Below, piece after piece: positions 50,914-61,281 of a DNA stretch of 64,000 bases (positions are counted from its first letter, which is position 1; the number at the start of each line of letters is the position of its first letter). A model generated the notes under the pieces. That model was not told the origin of the DNA. It made no database searches and worked only from the letters and a program-made list of their open reading frames with translations. The DNA comes from Nematopogon swammerdamellus (Eukaryota > Arthropoda > Insecta > Lepidoptera > Adelidae): contig OX336336.1 in the NCBI GenBank assembly GCA_946902875.1, forward strand, positions 28,289,558 to 28,353,557, in the 5' to 3' direction. The position numbers and the translations under genes were made by a program.

Positions 50914-51182
50914 AAAGCGAGCCGACCACGTGAGTGATGTCGTAATACGTTCTGTCGCCGTCTCCCAGCGCGGTCGTTAACTACCCCAGCTTGTAGGCAA
51001 TAAAGCCGAGGAGGCAATAAGGCGGATGCCGGAGCGGCTTGATTCAGTGGCCTGCGGTATTGGGGGCCGGCAGACGGACGTGTACACACTGCTGCTATGT
51101 AGCCCCTATTGCATATTGTATGGGTCACTAATGGCCAACGATTTTGGCTAACAATTCGTTCAGTATTATGTCTTCATTATGG
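50914..51182. other. Unassigned interval, partly GC-rich
   Basis: The minus-strand frame 50859-51128 (89 codons) and an alternative minus frame ending GDGDRTYYDITHVVGS were considered. Neither is recognisable, and the first overlaps repeat D. It may belong to an unassigned element. Confidence 0.3.
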
Positions 51183-51190
51183 CCCATAGG

Positions 51191-51669
51191 TAGGGTTGCC
51201 AACTCTTCGTGTCGGTAATCCGGGAGACTGGAAATTTGCCTTGAAAGAGTCTGGAAAATAAGTAGATCCAACATATTTTGGCGGCTCGAACCGACCTTAT
51301 GCTCGGCGGCTATTTCCCTCTGTTTCTGACAATGCTAGTTTTTCATAAATTTTCTGTTATTATTATGAAGACATTATAAAACTTATACAAAATCTGAGGT
51401 AGAGGAATTGTTTATTAATGTTTTTCAATAAAATTAGAATTGCCAGTCCCTATTGAACATACGTTTTTAACATCAAAACAGTTCGGTTTTAATGTCTCAT
51501 AGTAATTATTCAATATGGAGTGCTAAATGTATAGGTGGATAATGTCGCCAGAAGAATGGAGCTATTATTTCCGGGAGTTCTTACTATCGTTCCGGGAGCC
51601 GCGAGATTATCAAAATTATACATGTGAATATGGGAAAATCCCGGAATTCCGGGAGGGTTGGCAAGCCAA
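51191..51669. mobile_element. hAT-like MITE (479 bp) with perfect 8-bp target duplication
   Basis: CCCATAGG occurs at 51183-51190 and again at 51670-51677. The ends share an inverted TTGCCAAC (TAGGGTTGCCAACTC left; GGGTTGGCAAGCCAA right), and further in both carry CCGGGAG/CTCCCGG motifs. An 8-bp duplication and the GGGTTGCCAAC end suit hAT elements. There is no transposase. Internal short frames are not meaningful. Confidence 0.75.
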
Positions 51670-51843
51670 CCCATAGGCCGCACGTGGCTTCACTTGATCT
51701 CCGTTCGTATCAGACGCTTGTTACTGATTTCGCGGAAGCTAGCAAGCTAAGAAAATATACTCGTACAAATGCCTTATTGGGCTTAAAGGTACTGTTACAA
51801 GGTGTTTCCAAATTATCTGCAAATATATTTAGAGGGTTCCAGT

Positions 51844-51906
51844 CCAGTGGGTATTAAGCGACCACTAGTGGTGGGTGGAGAATGTTTGTGGTAATCCGTA
51901 AATTGA
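51844..51906 (+). repeat. 63-bp exact repeat, copy 1
   Basis: CCAGTGGGTATTAAGCGACC, ACTAGTGGTGGGTGG and AATCCGTAAATTGA are identical, base for base over 63 bp, to 54999-55061, 3.1 kb away. It includes the palindrome ACCACTAGTGGT. Confidence 0.9.
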
Positions 51907-51931
51907 ATCCGCAATAAAGAACACTTCAAGC

Positions 51932-52314
51932 AAAAAAAAAACCCCGCCAAGTGCGAGTCGAACTCGCGCACCGAGGGTTATCGCCATGACATGGTCAGCG
52001 CCACATTAGTTAAAATTCATGATTAGTTAAAATGCTTGATACTCTTTTTGGTAGATGACGCGCGTACACTTTTTAGTTTCTTATATGGAAAATCTTGAAT
52101 CCCGTGAATCTTTTACTTTTCTTATTTTTATTATTTATTACATTGGCCATAATACCACATATTCTGTGAAAATTTCAACCAGCTAGAACATATTATATTC
52201 TTTAAATTACGGTTCAAGACATACAGCCCTCGGACATACGGACAGAAAGACAGACATACAGACGGTGTAGGCTTAGTAATAGGGCCCCGTACGACGGATA
52301 CGGAACCCTAAAAC
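51932..52314 (-). repeat. Dispersed repeat D, full-length copy
   Basis: CCCCGCCAAGTGCGAGTCG, CGCCATGACATGGTCAGCGC, the core in reverse, CAGACATACAGACGG and GGGCCCCGTACGACGGATAC. A poly-A (51932-51940) borders it. Confidence 0.75.
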
Positions 52315-52595
52315 AACACAAAAAAATGTAGCATTAGTCTTAGCAAAAACTTAAAAAATAAAAATACATCGTCCGCTTTACAAGTTTCTGGAAGCAAAGG
52401 TTCTGTGGGGAGGATTTTTCGCGCTGGTTATATGTAAAGTTTGAAGAGTCGTTTGGAAGTTGAAACTCTGACGACGGGTTTGTCGGTTGGTCGAAGAAAT
52501 GAAAAAGATAGAAGTGCTTCAACTCGTCGTAATTTAAAAACTTAGTATGTGCATAAAGACAACAGTCATACGTCTGTTACGCTTTGTAGACTTAA
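52315..52595. other. Unassigned interval
   Basis: A 60-codon minus-strand frame (52340-52522), Phe/Ser-rich, with no recognisable domain. No repeat partner seen. Confidence 0.35.
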
Positions 52596-53094
52596 GTTTT
52601 TTTTCTTTTTTTTTTAATAGAAAGCGCGACACGTGGCGCAGAGCCACCCATAAGGTGTCTAACGACGCCCATGGACATTCGGACGTATACGGGGGTTGCG
52701 AATGCCATGCCGGCCTGACAGGTGCCTATTCACGTCCCTCTTGAAGGACCCGAGACTGTACTTGGGGGGAAATATGTGGGCAGGGAGAGCGTTCTAGAGT
52801 TTACCGGTTCTGTGGAGGAAAGATCTGCAGAACCGGTTAGTACGCGACCGAGGTAAGTCCAGCGTGTAGGGATGCATACCCTGCCCGTTCCGCGTGGTGC
52901 GGAGGTGGAAAGGGGACGGCGGAATCGCGTTAAACAGTTCCTCTGAGCGCTCCCTATGGAATAAGCGATAGGACATACTTAGGGAGCCGACATCTCTGCA
53001 AAGTTGCAGTGGTTCTAGATCGCGGGACACTTCGGGGTCACCCACAAGTCGCACGGCTCGACGCTGGATCAGGTCCAGAGACGCAAGCTGGTAT
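52596..53094 (-). pseudogene. LINE A reverse transcriptase C-terminus, copy 3 (longest)
   Basis: The minus strand reads RRAVRLVGDPEVSRDLEPL, LCRDVGSLSMSYRLFHRER, EELFNAIPPSPFHLRTTRN, HPYTLDLPRSRTNRFCRSF and LHRTGKL. Then the usual Trp codon has become a TAG stop at 52794, after which NALPAHIF-like sequence continues to the 3' UTR and a T-rich end. This single substitution breaks an otherwise well-kept frame. It shows the conserved C-terminal block for the lineage. Confidence 0.88.
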
Positions 53095-53133
53095 TTTTAA
53101 GCTTCAGTATTTTTAACAACACAGAAGATTAGG

Positions 53134-53386
53134 TTTTTTTTATGGAAACTGACACGGTTGGCTACATCACCTACAAAATCCGTGATGTCAGCCCATAACA
53201 CCAGGTGAACTAGGTGCCATGTCAGTGCTTCCCTTCGGTCGTGCCGGCTACACTGAACTGGACGGAAAACACAAACTATTTACACAGCCGTTTCGACCGA
53301 CGTTTCATTCAGTTTGGTGGTGCCAACCCGGGCGGGTTGAACCCTACCACCGAGTAAGGTAGGAAGGGAAGGGACCTACAGTTTTT
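53134..53386 (-). mobile_element. SINE family 1, 3' two-thirds
   Basis: Poly-T, ATGGAAACTGACACGG, body to GGGACCTACAGTTTT. The head is absent; the junction is with a degenerate GGCCGAAGGCC array. Confidence 0.8.
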
Positions 53387-53389
53387 AGG

Positions 53390-53620
53390 TGAAAGAAGGT
53401 AATTTTTTTGAAGAAAGTATAACATTGAGGGGAAACGCCGAAAGCCTAGCTGCATTCAGTTGAAAATAATGCTTTATCGAAAATAGTAAGTTCTCGGCGG
53501 CGGGTAGGCCGAAGAATGTGCTGCGTTCAGTTAAAAGATACAACTTCTTGAAGACACCATGTACCGAAAACAGTAAATCACTAAGCGCGAGGCCAAAGGC
53601 CGAGCTATGTGTGTAGACGG
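53390..53620 (+). repeat. Degenerate copy of the GGCCGAAGGCC array
   Basis: GAAACGCCGAAAGCCTAGCTG, GGGTAGGCCGAAGAATGTGC and GCGAGGCCAAAGGCCGAGC recur about every 65-90 bp, as in 27965-28440, with TTCAGTT(A/G)AAAATA linkers. Strongly diverged. Confidence 0.55.
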
Positions 53621-53848
53621 TATAATTATTTATTTTGAATTCTTTGATCACATGAAACCTGCTGAATGTTTGAACTTTCAAGCTAACGAAACCCAGCTGC
53701 GCAATCAATCAACCAATTAACAAGCTATTGTGTATTGTGTGTGTAATGGTTGTGTAAACTTGTAAATAAAAAATGTTGTGTAAAGGTGTTACTGTAGCTA
53801 AATGTGTTTAAAGTTCTTTTAGATTTAAATTAAATTTTATTATTAGTG

Positions 53849-54232
53849 TTTTTTTTATGTAATCCGGTATGAGTGGCTGAGTCGGAGGGGCCAAAGCACA
53901 TGCTCTGACCAGCCAATATCACCTCCGAGAAGGTAGGTGCCATACCGGAGACTTCCCTGGATTGCTGGCTATATTGGACTAGAGGAGAACACAACCGAGG
54001 CTGCTAAACGGCCATCTACATACATCCAGTACAGTGGTATCAACCCAGTCGGCTACAATTTGAGCCTACCACTTAGTAAGGGGTAAGATAAGGGACCTAC
54101 AGTTTTACACCGGTTCCGAACGGAAATTTTTTCGTCAGAAAAAACTCATTGGTACACTCAGACCGGATTCGAACCTCAGACCTCTCGCATGAGAAGCCGA
54201 TGCCCAAACCGCTCGGCCAACCCGCCGCGCCG
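53849..54232 (-). mobile_element. SINE family 2, full length
   Basis: ATGTAATCCGGTATGAGTGG, ATGCTCTGACCAGCCAATAT, body, CTGTAGG in reverse, then the head GGCCGAGCGG (A box, minus strand) and TTCGAATCCGGTC (B box). Diverged from 42868-43270 by scattered changes. Confidence 0.85.
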
Positions 54233-54281
54233 CTTAATCAGGTGTAGGATAGGCTTAAAAACAGCGTCCCTTCTGGCTTCA

Positions 54282-54315
54282 GCAGGCTTCCGTACGGGAT
54301 ACGGAAACCTAAAAA
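54282..54315 (-). repeat. Dispersed repeat D, terminal fragment
   Basis: GGCTTCCGTACGGGATACGG plus AAACCTAAAAA only, the start of the family on the minus strand. Confidence 0.6.
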
Positions 54316-54596
54316 TGCGGTAGGTTGAAAGCGATCGTAGTTAGATCAAGTTGGAGCATGTTTTCACGCGATATAAGTTGAAAGGTCTAACCGATTTGCA
54401 TGCCACCTCTGCCAATAAAGTAGATTATGTCTTCAGATCACGCTACCATTATAGGAACCTAGAATAACTCGCAGTTCTTGCCACAGAGTTTGAAGTTTAC
54501 CTCTCACCCTCCATACTAGAGAGAGGTGCCTTGTTACCACCGATCTAAATACTAGATGCAGCACAGAGCGATGAAACTTGTTACCTGTCGGTAAAC

Positions 54597-54898
54597 CGTA
54601 TGGGGCCGGTACTTTAAAAGAATAGCCCCACTGCATCTCTCCCCGCGTATGTCGTAAAAGGCGACTAAGGGATATGACTCCCTTCTTATATTACTAGGTG
54701 GTAGGGTTTAACCCGCCCGGGTTGGTATCACCGCACTGAAAGAAAGGTCGCTCGAAACGGCTATGTAAATAGTTTGTGTTTTCCGTCCAGTTCAGTGTAG
54801 CCGACATGAAGCACCTAGTTCACCCGGCGTTATGGGCTGACATCACGGATGTTGTAGGTGATGTAGCCAACCGTCTCAGTTTCAATTTAAAAAAAAAT
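54597..54898 (+). mobile_element. SINE family 1, head type 2, small deletion
   Basis: CCGTATGGGGCCGGTAC head, body, then a deletion of the GAAGGGAAGCACTGACATGG block (GTAGCCGACATGAAGCACC). Ends at ACCGTCTCAGTTTCAATTT with poly-A. Confidence 0.85.
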
Positions 54899-54998
54899 GT
54901 ACTCACTCACAATAATTATTGCGACATGGTAGGTAAGGTACCCACGTATTTGCATAGCAATATTAGTTTAATATTAATTGATGGCTTGTCCACAAATT

Positions 54999-55061
54999 CC
55001 AGTGGGTATTAAGCGACCACTAGTGGTGGGTGGAGAATGTTTGTGGTAATCCGTAAATTGA
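54999..55061 (+). repeat. 63-bp exact repeat, copy 2
   Basis: Identical to 51844-51906. The flanks are unrelated beyond these bases on both sides (ACAAATTCCAG before, CATTTAGATGG after). Confidence 0.9.
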
Positions 55062-55426
55062 CATTTAGATGGCTTTGGTAGAACAATGGCGGGGCTGTTA
55101 GATTATAGCTAGAAAATTTTGCCAGATTTTAATACACCCTGCGCTATTGATCTTAAGGTTGAAATTTCAAATGTAATATCTATGCATATATTTTAAGACT
55201 AAAAATAAATTTAGACTTTAATGCTATTGTGATAGGGATGGCATTGCAGTGTAACGAGGTAGCATATGTATGTCACAGGATATATTTGTAAGGCAGTATG
55301 TGCTGAACTCAGCTGAGTATATTATAGTACATGTAACGCATGAAAGCATGTCGCTCTTAGAGAAGTGGTGGTTCACAGGCTCTGTACAGTTCCCGGCTGG
55401 AAATAATGCACGTTGTGCTTTAGAAA
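55062..55426. other. Unassigned interval
   Basis: AT-rich. The frame at 55270-55527 runs into a SINE head and is not supported. No other structure seen. Confidence 0.35.
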
Positions 55427-55569
55427 GGGAAGGGACCTACAGTTTTACGTGTAATCCAAACCACGGTCAGCCTCCAACGGTCGAGCGGTCACCCAACCAA
55501 GTACTGACCGCGCTCAGCGTTGCTTAAGAACAGTCGACGGACCGCACCACTGAGTTACCGAGGCTGACG
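55427..55569 (-). mobile_element. SINE family 1, solitary chimeric head
   Basis: GGGACCTACAGTTTTACG, then the B box region (CCAAACCACGGTCAGCC), the 5S-like part (TCACCCAACCAAGTACTGAC, CAGCGTTGCTTAAG) and the A box (CACTGAGTTACCGAGG). Head only, no body. It ends at a GACCTACAG junction, the place where head and body meet in full copies. Confidence 0.8.
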
Positions 55570-56187
55570 AATTTCCTTATCCCTTAATCGACTTCTGTCT
55601 GACTAGACGCATTTACGAAGCTCGCTGGAGCGAGCGAGACTGTTTATGAGAAATTGCTAAGTATCGATGTATTTTTAGAGTATAACCACAGATTACTTAA
55701 TAGTTACTTCGTAACAGATAAATCACTCCATAAAAAAGTTCCATACCTTCGGCTTCAATAGTCTACTGCTTCACGTCGCCAATCGCTGCGTGCGAAAATG
55801 TACCTAAACGATCGAGTGTAAAGTGCATTATTGCTTTGCAGCTGCGCGCAGTAGCGTGGGCGAGCGTGTAGGTATGCTCCGCGCGGCTGACGATTTTTTA
55901 CTGAATTAGACCGCCGCGCCGCCGGCGGCCCGCCGGGCGGTAGGTAGTTAGCGCGCGCAAGTACATAGAGTGCGTGAGGCCTGGTATAACACCGCAGGTG
56001 GGAATCGGAACGGTGAAACTAAATTTAATTACACAACTTGCACCAGTGTAGGCCCCGAGTTCGCCTTGCCGGTAATCATATGAACTCCCTTAAAGGCCCT
56101 GATGGGAGCGAGTTCTCACACACTTGCTGTATACTAATCGGTTAGGTAGGTACCAGCAACCAGCCAGTTTGAAGGGTTAGGTGTGTG
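55570..56187. other. Unassigned interval with GC-rich hairpin-prone patch
   Basis: GACCGCCGCGCCGCCGGC, GGCCCGCCGGGCGG at 55909-55942 can fold on itself. No coding support. A candidate for unique host sequence. Confidence 0.35.
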
Positions 56188-56518
56188 CAGGGTTGCCAAC
56201 TTTTTAAAGAAGAAATAATGACTTTATTTTTACCATTAAATATGTATTTATTGGTACAATATGTACAATTATTTGCCGTAAACAATAAAATAAAATAAAC
56301 CTAAACCTATGCAACTTATAAACAAACAAACAAATTTATTTCAGGCGCGGCAGCCATATATATACATATATATAGTCCATAGGACGCTTAAAGCGTTTAT
56401 AGTTCCCTCTTTCAATTTCCAGGCTTATGCGGCGTATGAAGAAAGCCTTGGCACGCATCGGACTTATCCGTATAACGTATTTCTGATTTCTGTGGTGGTA
56501 AATAAACAGCACAGTCAC

Positions 56519-56840
56519 ATTTTAAAGTACGGAGATCTAAAATACCGTAAGACACTTTATTTTAAAGCACGGAGACCTATATAATAACATAAGGTACTTT
56601 ATTTTAAAGTACGGAGACCTATAATAACGTAAGATACTTTATTTTAAGGAGCGGAGACCTAAAATAACGCAAGGTACGTTATTTTAAAGAACAAAGACTT
56701 AAAATAACGTAAGATATTTTATTTTAAAGTACGGAGACCTAAAATAACGTAAGATACTTTATTTGCACGGATACCTATAATAACGTAAGATAATTTATTT
56801 TAAAACAATTCGGGATTTAAAGTACGGATACCTAAAACGT
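56519..56840 (+). repeat. About 40-bp subterminal tandem array
   Basis: Units of AAAGTACGGAGACCTAAAAT plus AACGTAAGATACTTTATTTT, roughly eight, with deletions in some. Two more units lie at 60493-60584, just inside the opposite end, in the same orientation. Confidence 0.85.
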
Positions 56841-57178
56841 AGACAGAAAAAATAGTTCTGGACTCCGCACTTCATACTTCAATTATTACTAAAACGAGAC
56901 ACCGTGGTTATGGTAGTGTGCGTATCGCGTAATACAGGACCGACCATCTCAAGAGATCGCAGTGATATTGTGTCATCCTTTTTCCACGCGCAGTAATCCC
57001 GTATCGCTTGCCTGCACGCTCCACGCAAACATTTACGTGTTCCAAAACAAGCGAATGTCGCACGTAGTCGATCGATAAATTGCCGCTTGCTTCAACGGCT
57101 CAAAATTATGGAGGTGGCTTTTTACTTCTTATTATTAAATTATTTATTAAAAACATTTATTGCAATTTTTTTCGTTTA
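56841..57178. other. Interior of the hAT-like unit, unassigned
   Basis: No repeat partner or open frame. CACCGTGGTTATGGTAGTGTG (56899) and the surrounding mixed sequence could be captured or original transposon sequence. Confidence 0.3.
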
Positions 57179-57436
57179 TTTTTTTTATGGAAACTAACAC
57201 GGTTGGCTACATCACCTACAACGTCCGTGATGTCAGCCCATAACACCGGGTGAACTAGGTGCCATGTCAGTGCTTCCCCCTTTGATCGTGCCGGCTACAC
57301 TGAACTGGTCGGAAAACACAAACTATTTACATAGCCGTTTCAACCGACGTTTCATTCAGTGCGGTGGTATCAACCCGGGCGGGTTAAACCCTACCACCAA
57401 GTAAGATTAGGAGGGAAGGGACCTACAGTTTTACGA
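57179..57436 (-). mobile_element. SINE family 1, 3' two-thirds, nested
   Basis: T-run, ATGGAAACTAACACGGTTGG, body to GACCTACAGTTTTACG. Inserted into the hAT-like unit, so younger than it. Confidence 0.85.
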
Positions 57437-57948
57437 TTTACATTTATTTGTGAAAGAAAACCTATGGACGATGCAGCGGCGACTCCTGGTCCTGAATATT
57501 GGGTTGGCTCTGGCTAAGGATTTTTTTTTTTCATAATTTCATAACTTAGGTACCTACGCGTTCATTTATTTCTACCACAATGAGTTCAAAAACTGAAAGA
57601 CGATTACGATATAGATAGTTTATAATATTTAGTTTAAATGATTTATTTTGCTCACTTACGATTTATTTGTCTGTAGATAGGTACCTACTGGTTGTGTCAA
57701 AGCTGTCGAGTTGCAGCCGACAACAGCGACGTCTCCTCTGGCACGACGACGACGAGACAGGCATACAAGCTTGAATTGTTACATTTTATTTGTACATGAA
57801 GTCCACTCTTCGTTCCACAGACAAGAAATTTTCGATGACTCGATCGTGAAAATCTTCTTTCTTCCTCAATTTTGTTAGCAACTCCTTTTCCACAGATATG
57901 TAAGAGTGCCAAATTACTGAGTCTCTCTTGTCCTTGAGTGCTCCTCAC

Positions 57949-57994
57949 GGCAAACTCCTACCGAGCTATCTACATAGCTCGGTAGGAGTTTGCC
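57949..57994. repeat. Perfect 21-bp-arm hairpin, 4-nt loop
   Basis: GGCAAACTCCTACCGAGCTA T, loop CTAC, then the exact mirror. It could also act as a strong hairpin in RNA. No poly-T run follows, so it is not a simple polymerase III terminator. It lies inside the hAT-like unit. Confidence 0.92.
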
Positions 57995-58079
57995 ATTATA
58001 ATTACCAATAAATCATTTTAAATTTAACAACACTGCACAGGATTCATCCATACAAAGTCCATACCTACATAACGGAATA

Positions 58080-58270
58080 TATGCAGCTATCAACTCGCGA
58101 GCCAATGCGCACACACACGCGCACATAACACACCTAGCCTAGCTCGCTATAATAGTCGCATCGCATCGCACGTCGCACAGCACAAGAATACTCGTCGTGT
58201 GGACGCAGTGCGCACACACCCGCACACGCAACACACACACCTAGCTCGCTCGCTAGCTCGCTCTACTCGC
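58080..58270 (+). repeat. CA-rich and CTCGCTAG-rich low-complexity stretch
   Basis: ACACACACGCGCACATAACA and CACACACCTAGCTCGCTCG, with CTAGCTCGC repeated several times. No gene. Confidence 0.6.
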
Positions 58271-59251
58271 TACCGCCCGCGTCACTAAATGCACTCCCCG
58301 CTGCGCCAACTCGAAAGGCTGATCAGCGGGTCCGCGCGGGACGGGGGGGGACATCGGTCGCTTCCGCCTTGTATGGAATACGATGGCGCTTCAAAATGTA
58401 GCCAACCGGCCAATGAATGCCTTGATGTGTCGTCATTCGTCGTCGCCCGCGTTTGACGCGCGCGAAATTTCAAATTATGTAACGGGTACGGGATTGACGT
58501 TTTATCTTATTAATCGTGGATTATATGACATAAATAATATAACTCCGAAATGTTTTCACATTTATTTTAGCCTGATACTTCTGTATTAATGGTGCCATTC
58601 ATTTTATTTGGTTTGGCGGCGCCAACCTCGCCAACTGAGAGGAGTCGCCGCTGGGACGATGAGTGAATTATTTTATAAAAAATTCAAACGCATTTGTCAA
58701 TTTAGGTCGACTTTAGACGTGTCTTATATTATATCACTTGCAACTAAAATCACCTAAAATTTGACAGATGTGCTTAAATTAAGATTATTAAATCATTCGT
58801 TCATCTCCTGTCTTTCTTTCTCAAAATGACAATAATGACAGGAATATCTAAATTTTAGCTTTAATAGTGTGAAGTGTCTACTAGAAATAAAGCCAATATG
58901 TTACTAACATTAAAAACACAGACCAAGTTGACCAACCCACAAACCGAGGGTTCCGCACAAATACGACGGAGGCGTGGCTTTGAAGTGGGGAAGTTTGCTA
59001 GCAAATTGCTAGTAAGCTTATTGTGTAGACTGAAGTTAAAAAATAAATTTTAGTGAAATAATGTTTTGCCGGACGCGTAGTTTATTTAGTTTACTTAAAA
59101 GAAGAAACAGGTTTCCATACAACTTTTAATTTTTAATCTTTCATGCAAAATTAAAACTTTACTTTTTTTAACTACAAAAACATTGATTTTGAATAGACAT
59201 GTATGCAAAAACGACACGGGCTGCCTCGACATGGTCCCTATTAGGTTACGG

Positions 59252-59300
59252 TTAATTTATAGAAGATGCGGAGCGTAGTGACGCATCTTCTATAAATTAA
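59252..59300. repeat. Perfect 19-bp-arm hairpin, 11-nt loop
   Basis: TTAATTTATAGAAGATGCG, loop GAGCGTAGTGA, then the exact mirror. Inside the hAT-like unit. Confidence 0.9.
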
Positions 59301-59740
59301 ACTTTATAATTTTTTTTGAACCACCAAACTGGTTATAAAAAGAAAAACATTTCTCACCTCCACTCATCACCTTTTTGATACATAAATATATTACAAACAA
59401 ACTTAATTTTGCAGTCAACCTAAATAATAATTTCTCACTAACTATTTAAACGAGACCAGTTTTAATATTTTCGTATTCCTCCCTTTGATGTTAACTTTTT
59501 TGAACCACTTTGTCATATACGTTTCATAAAGCAAATAAATATGTTATTCAAAATCTGTAAGAATCAAACATGAACCAACCAAGAAAGAAACACGTAAATT
59601 TCTTGTGCACCTAAGTCCTTTTGCACAAATCGCAGATCAGGTCATGCGTGGAGTACTGCTTGCACCTGTGGGATGGCTCTGCCAAATATCAGCTTTTAAA
59701 AGGGAAATTTGTTTGAAAAGAGGAATTTGTTAAAAAGGAT
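59301..59740. other. Interior of the hAT-like unit, unassigned
   Basis: AT-rich; no open frame or recognised repeat. Confidence 0.3.
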
Positions 59741-60011
59741 TGCATCCCCACACGCTGGACTTACCGTGGATGCGTACCAACCTCTTCTGCAGATTTTTCC
59801 TCTATAGAACCGGTAAACTCTGGGACGTTCTCTTGTCTATATATTTCCTCTCAAGTACAGTCTCGAGTCCTTCAAGAAGGGCGTGAACAGGCACCTGTCG
59901 GGCCGGCATGGCATTCGCAACCCCCGCATACGACCAAATGTCCATGGGCGTCCTTAGACATCTCCCTTAGGGTGCCTCGGCGCCACAGGTCGCGCTTTCA
60001 ATAAAAAAAAA
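59741..60011 (+). pseudogene. LINE A reverse transcriptase C-terminus, copy 4
   Basis: Reads HTLDLPWMRTNLFCRFFLY and RTGKLWDVLLSIYFLSST, then after a frameshift AGMAFATPAYDQM-type 3' UTR sequence and ATAAAAAAAAAC. The only plus-strand copy of the lineage here; nested in the hAT-like unit. Confidence 0.85.
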
Positions 60012-60492
60012 CACAAAGAAAATACAAGCAAAAATCTGTAAATAAAAATCATGTAAGGGTTCTGGTATTTTGTTGATTTTATTGTAGCTTTTCAAATTGC
60101 CATCTAATATAGTAAAATATATATATTATAAAATAATTCTTTTGGGAATCCAGTGTTACCGTTTTCAAATTTGGTGACGTAAAAAAATATAATTTTAAAG
60201 AAGCCATCTCCACTTAATCCAAACACATTAAATGTATGAAGTGAAAATTTTTACTTTTTCTTATATAACATTGTATTTGAAGGGATTTTCACTCTTGAAA
60301 TATAATGCCAGATGCTCTCGTATACTATGCAGAGGCCTGAAGCCGGCATTTGTGTAATATTGAAGACGCTGAAGCAAGTGCTCTCGCGCTGGCGGTCGAT
60401 GGCAGAATGAGCGGGCGATGCACGTATTATTTGAATTGCACGTATTTTTGGTGGGGCACGAATCGCCCTGACATGCGGAATCTTAATATTTT
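60012..60492. other. Interior of the hAT-like unit, unassigned
   Basis: AT-rich up to 60300, then mixed sequence with GCTGAAGCAAGTGCTCTCGC. No gene recognised. Confidence 0.3.
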
Positions 60493-60637
60493 TTATGATC
60501 GAAGACCTAAAATAACGTAAGGTACTTTATTTTAAAGAACGGAGATCTAAAATAACGTAAGATACCTTATTTTAAAGTACGGTTGGCAACCCTAGGTGTG
60601 GGTGATAATTTAAGTCACCTGCAACCAAATGCACAAC

Positions 60638-60870
60638 CTACCTTACTCGGTGGTAGGGTTCAACCCCCCCGGGTTGGTACCACCGCACTGAATGAAACGT
60701 CGTCGGTCGAAACGCTTATGTAAATAGATTGTGTTTTCTGTCCAGTTCAGTGTAGCCGGCACGATCGAAGGGAAGCATTGACATGGCACCTAGTTCACCC
60801 GGTGTTATGGGCTGACATCACGGATGTTGTAGGTGATGTAGCCAACCGTGTCAGTTTCCATAAAAAAAAA
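60638..60870 (+). mobile_element. SINE family 1, body and 3' end
   Basis: ACCTTACTCGGTGGTAGGG, GGTTGGTACCACCGCACTG, a GTCGTC doubling in ACGTCGTCGGTCGAAACG, and the end GTGTCAGTTTCCATAAA with poly-A. No head. Confidence 0.85.
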
Positions 60871-60919
60871 ATGCTGAGTTTGTTCATTTATAGGATGCAA
60901 TGAGCCTGTTTTACCGATA

Positions 60920-61281
60920 CTACTCGTACATACTATGGCCGCTGCTCTGATGAATTCGATTCCCAGGATATCCCTCCTCCTCCTGTTAGCACTCGCCAAA
61001 CCCGCCACACTCTCGCGGAACACCCCTTCCGTAGTCGACAGAAGAGTCCCTCGAACGGCATGATTCTCTAAATCGTTCTTCCGTCGCACTGCACATGTGT
61101 GGAATGGGCTTAAGGGGAATATCTTTACCTACTCCTCAAATTCACTGATCTTCAAATCGCGGGATAAAGAAGCCAGCTACTTTAGTCGGCCTCCAAGCCG
61201 GACTGGCACCTCCTCGGGGGTGAAATTGGCCGTGCCTGAGGAACCGACCTCGAACACGGCCACCAAGTTAGGGTGGCAATG
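60920..61281 (+). pseudogene. LINE E reverse transcriptase C-terminus relic
   Basis: One frame reads YYGRCSDEFDSQDIPPPPVS and TRQTRHTLAEHPF. After a frameshift come SFFRRTAHVWNGLKGNIF and SSNSLIFKSRDKEASYFS to a stop at 61281. The YxGRCS, PPPV..TR.TR and SFF.RTA..WN blocks are the standard end of Jockey/CR1-group reverse transcriptases, from memory. It differs from LINE A and B. A 3' tail is not seen. The minus-strand frame over it is a shadow. Confidence 0.75.

Larger units (their letters stand above)
56188..60594. mobile_element. Large hAT-like unit (4.4 kb) with subterminal repeats
   Basis: The left end CAGGGTTGCCAAC mirrors the right end GTTGGCAACCCTA. The flanks are GGTGTGTG (56180-56187) and GGTGTGGG (60595-60602), an 8-bp duplication with one difference. 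Inside each end lies the same direct repeat (TAAAATAACGTAAGATAC, TTTATTTTAAAGTACGGAG), eight units on the left and two on the right. These fit a hAT transposon in ends and target size. No transposase frame survives. Nested inside are a SINE (57179-57436), a LINE A tail (59741-60011) and two hairpins. Confidence 0.65.

Noticed and set aside
50859..51128. 89-codon minus-strand frame and a short GDGDRTYYDITHVVGS-type frame beside it
   Set aside because: The first runs into repeat D and the second lacks convincing splice sites or a recognised family.
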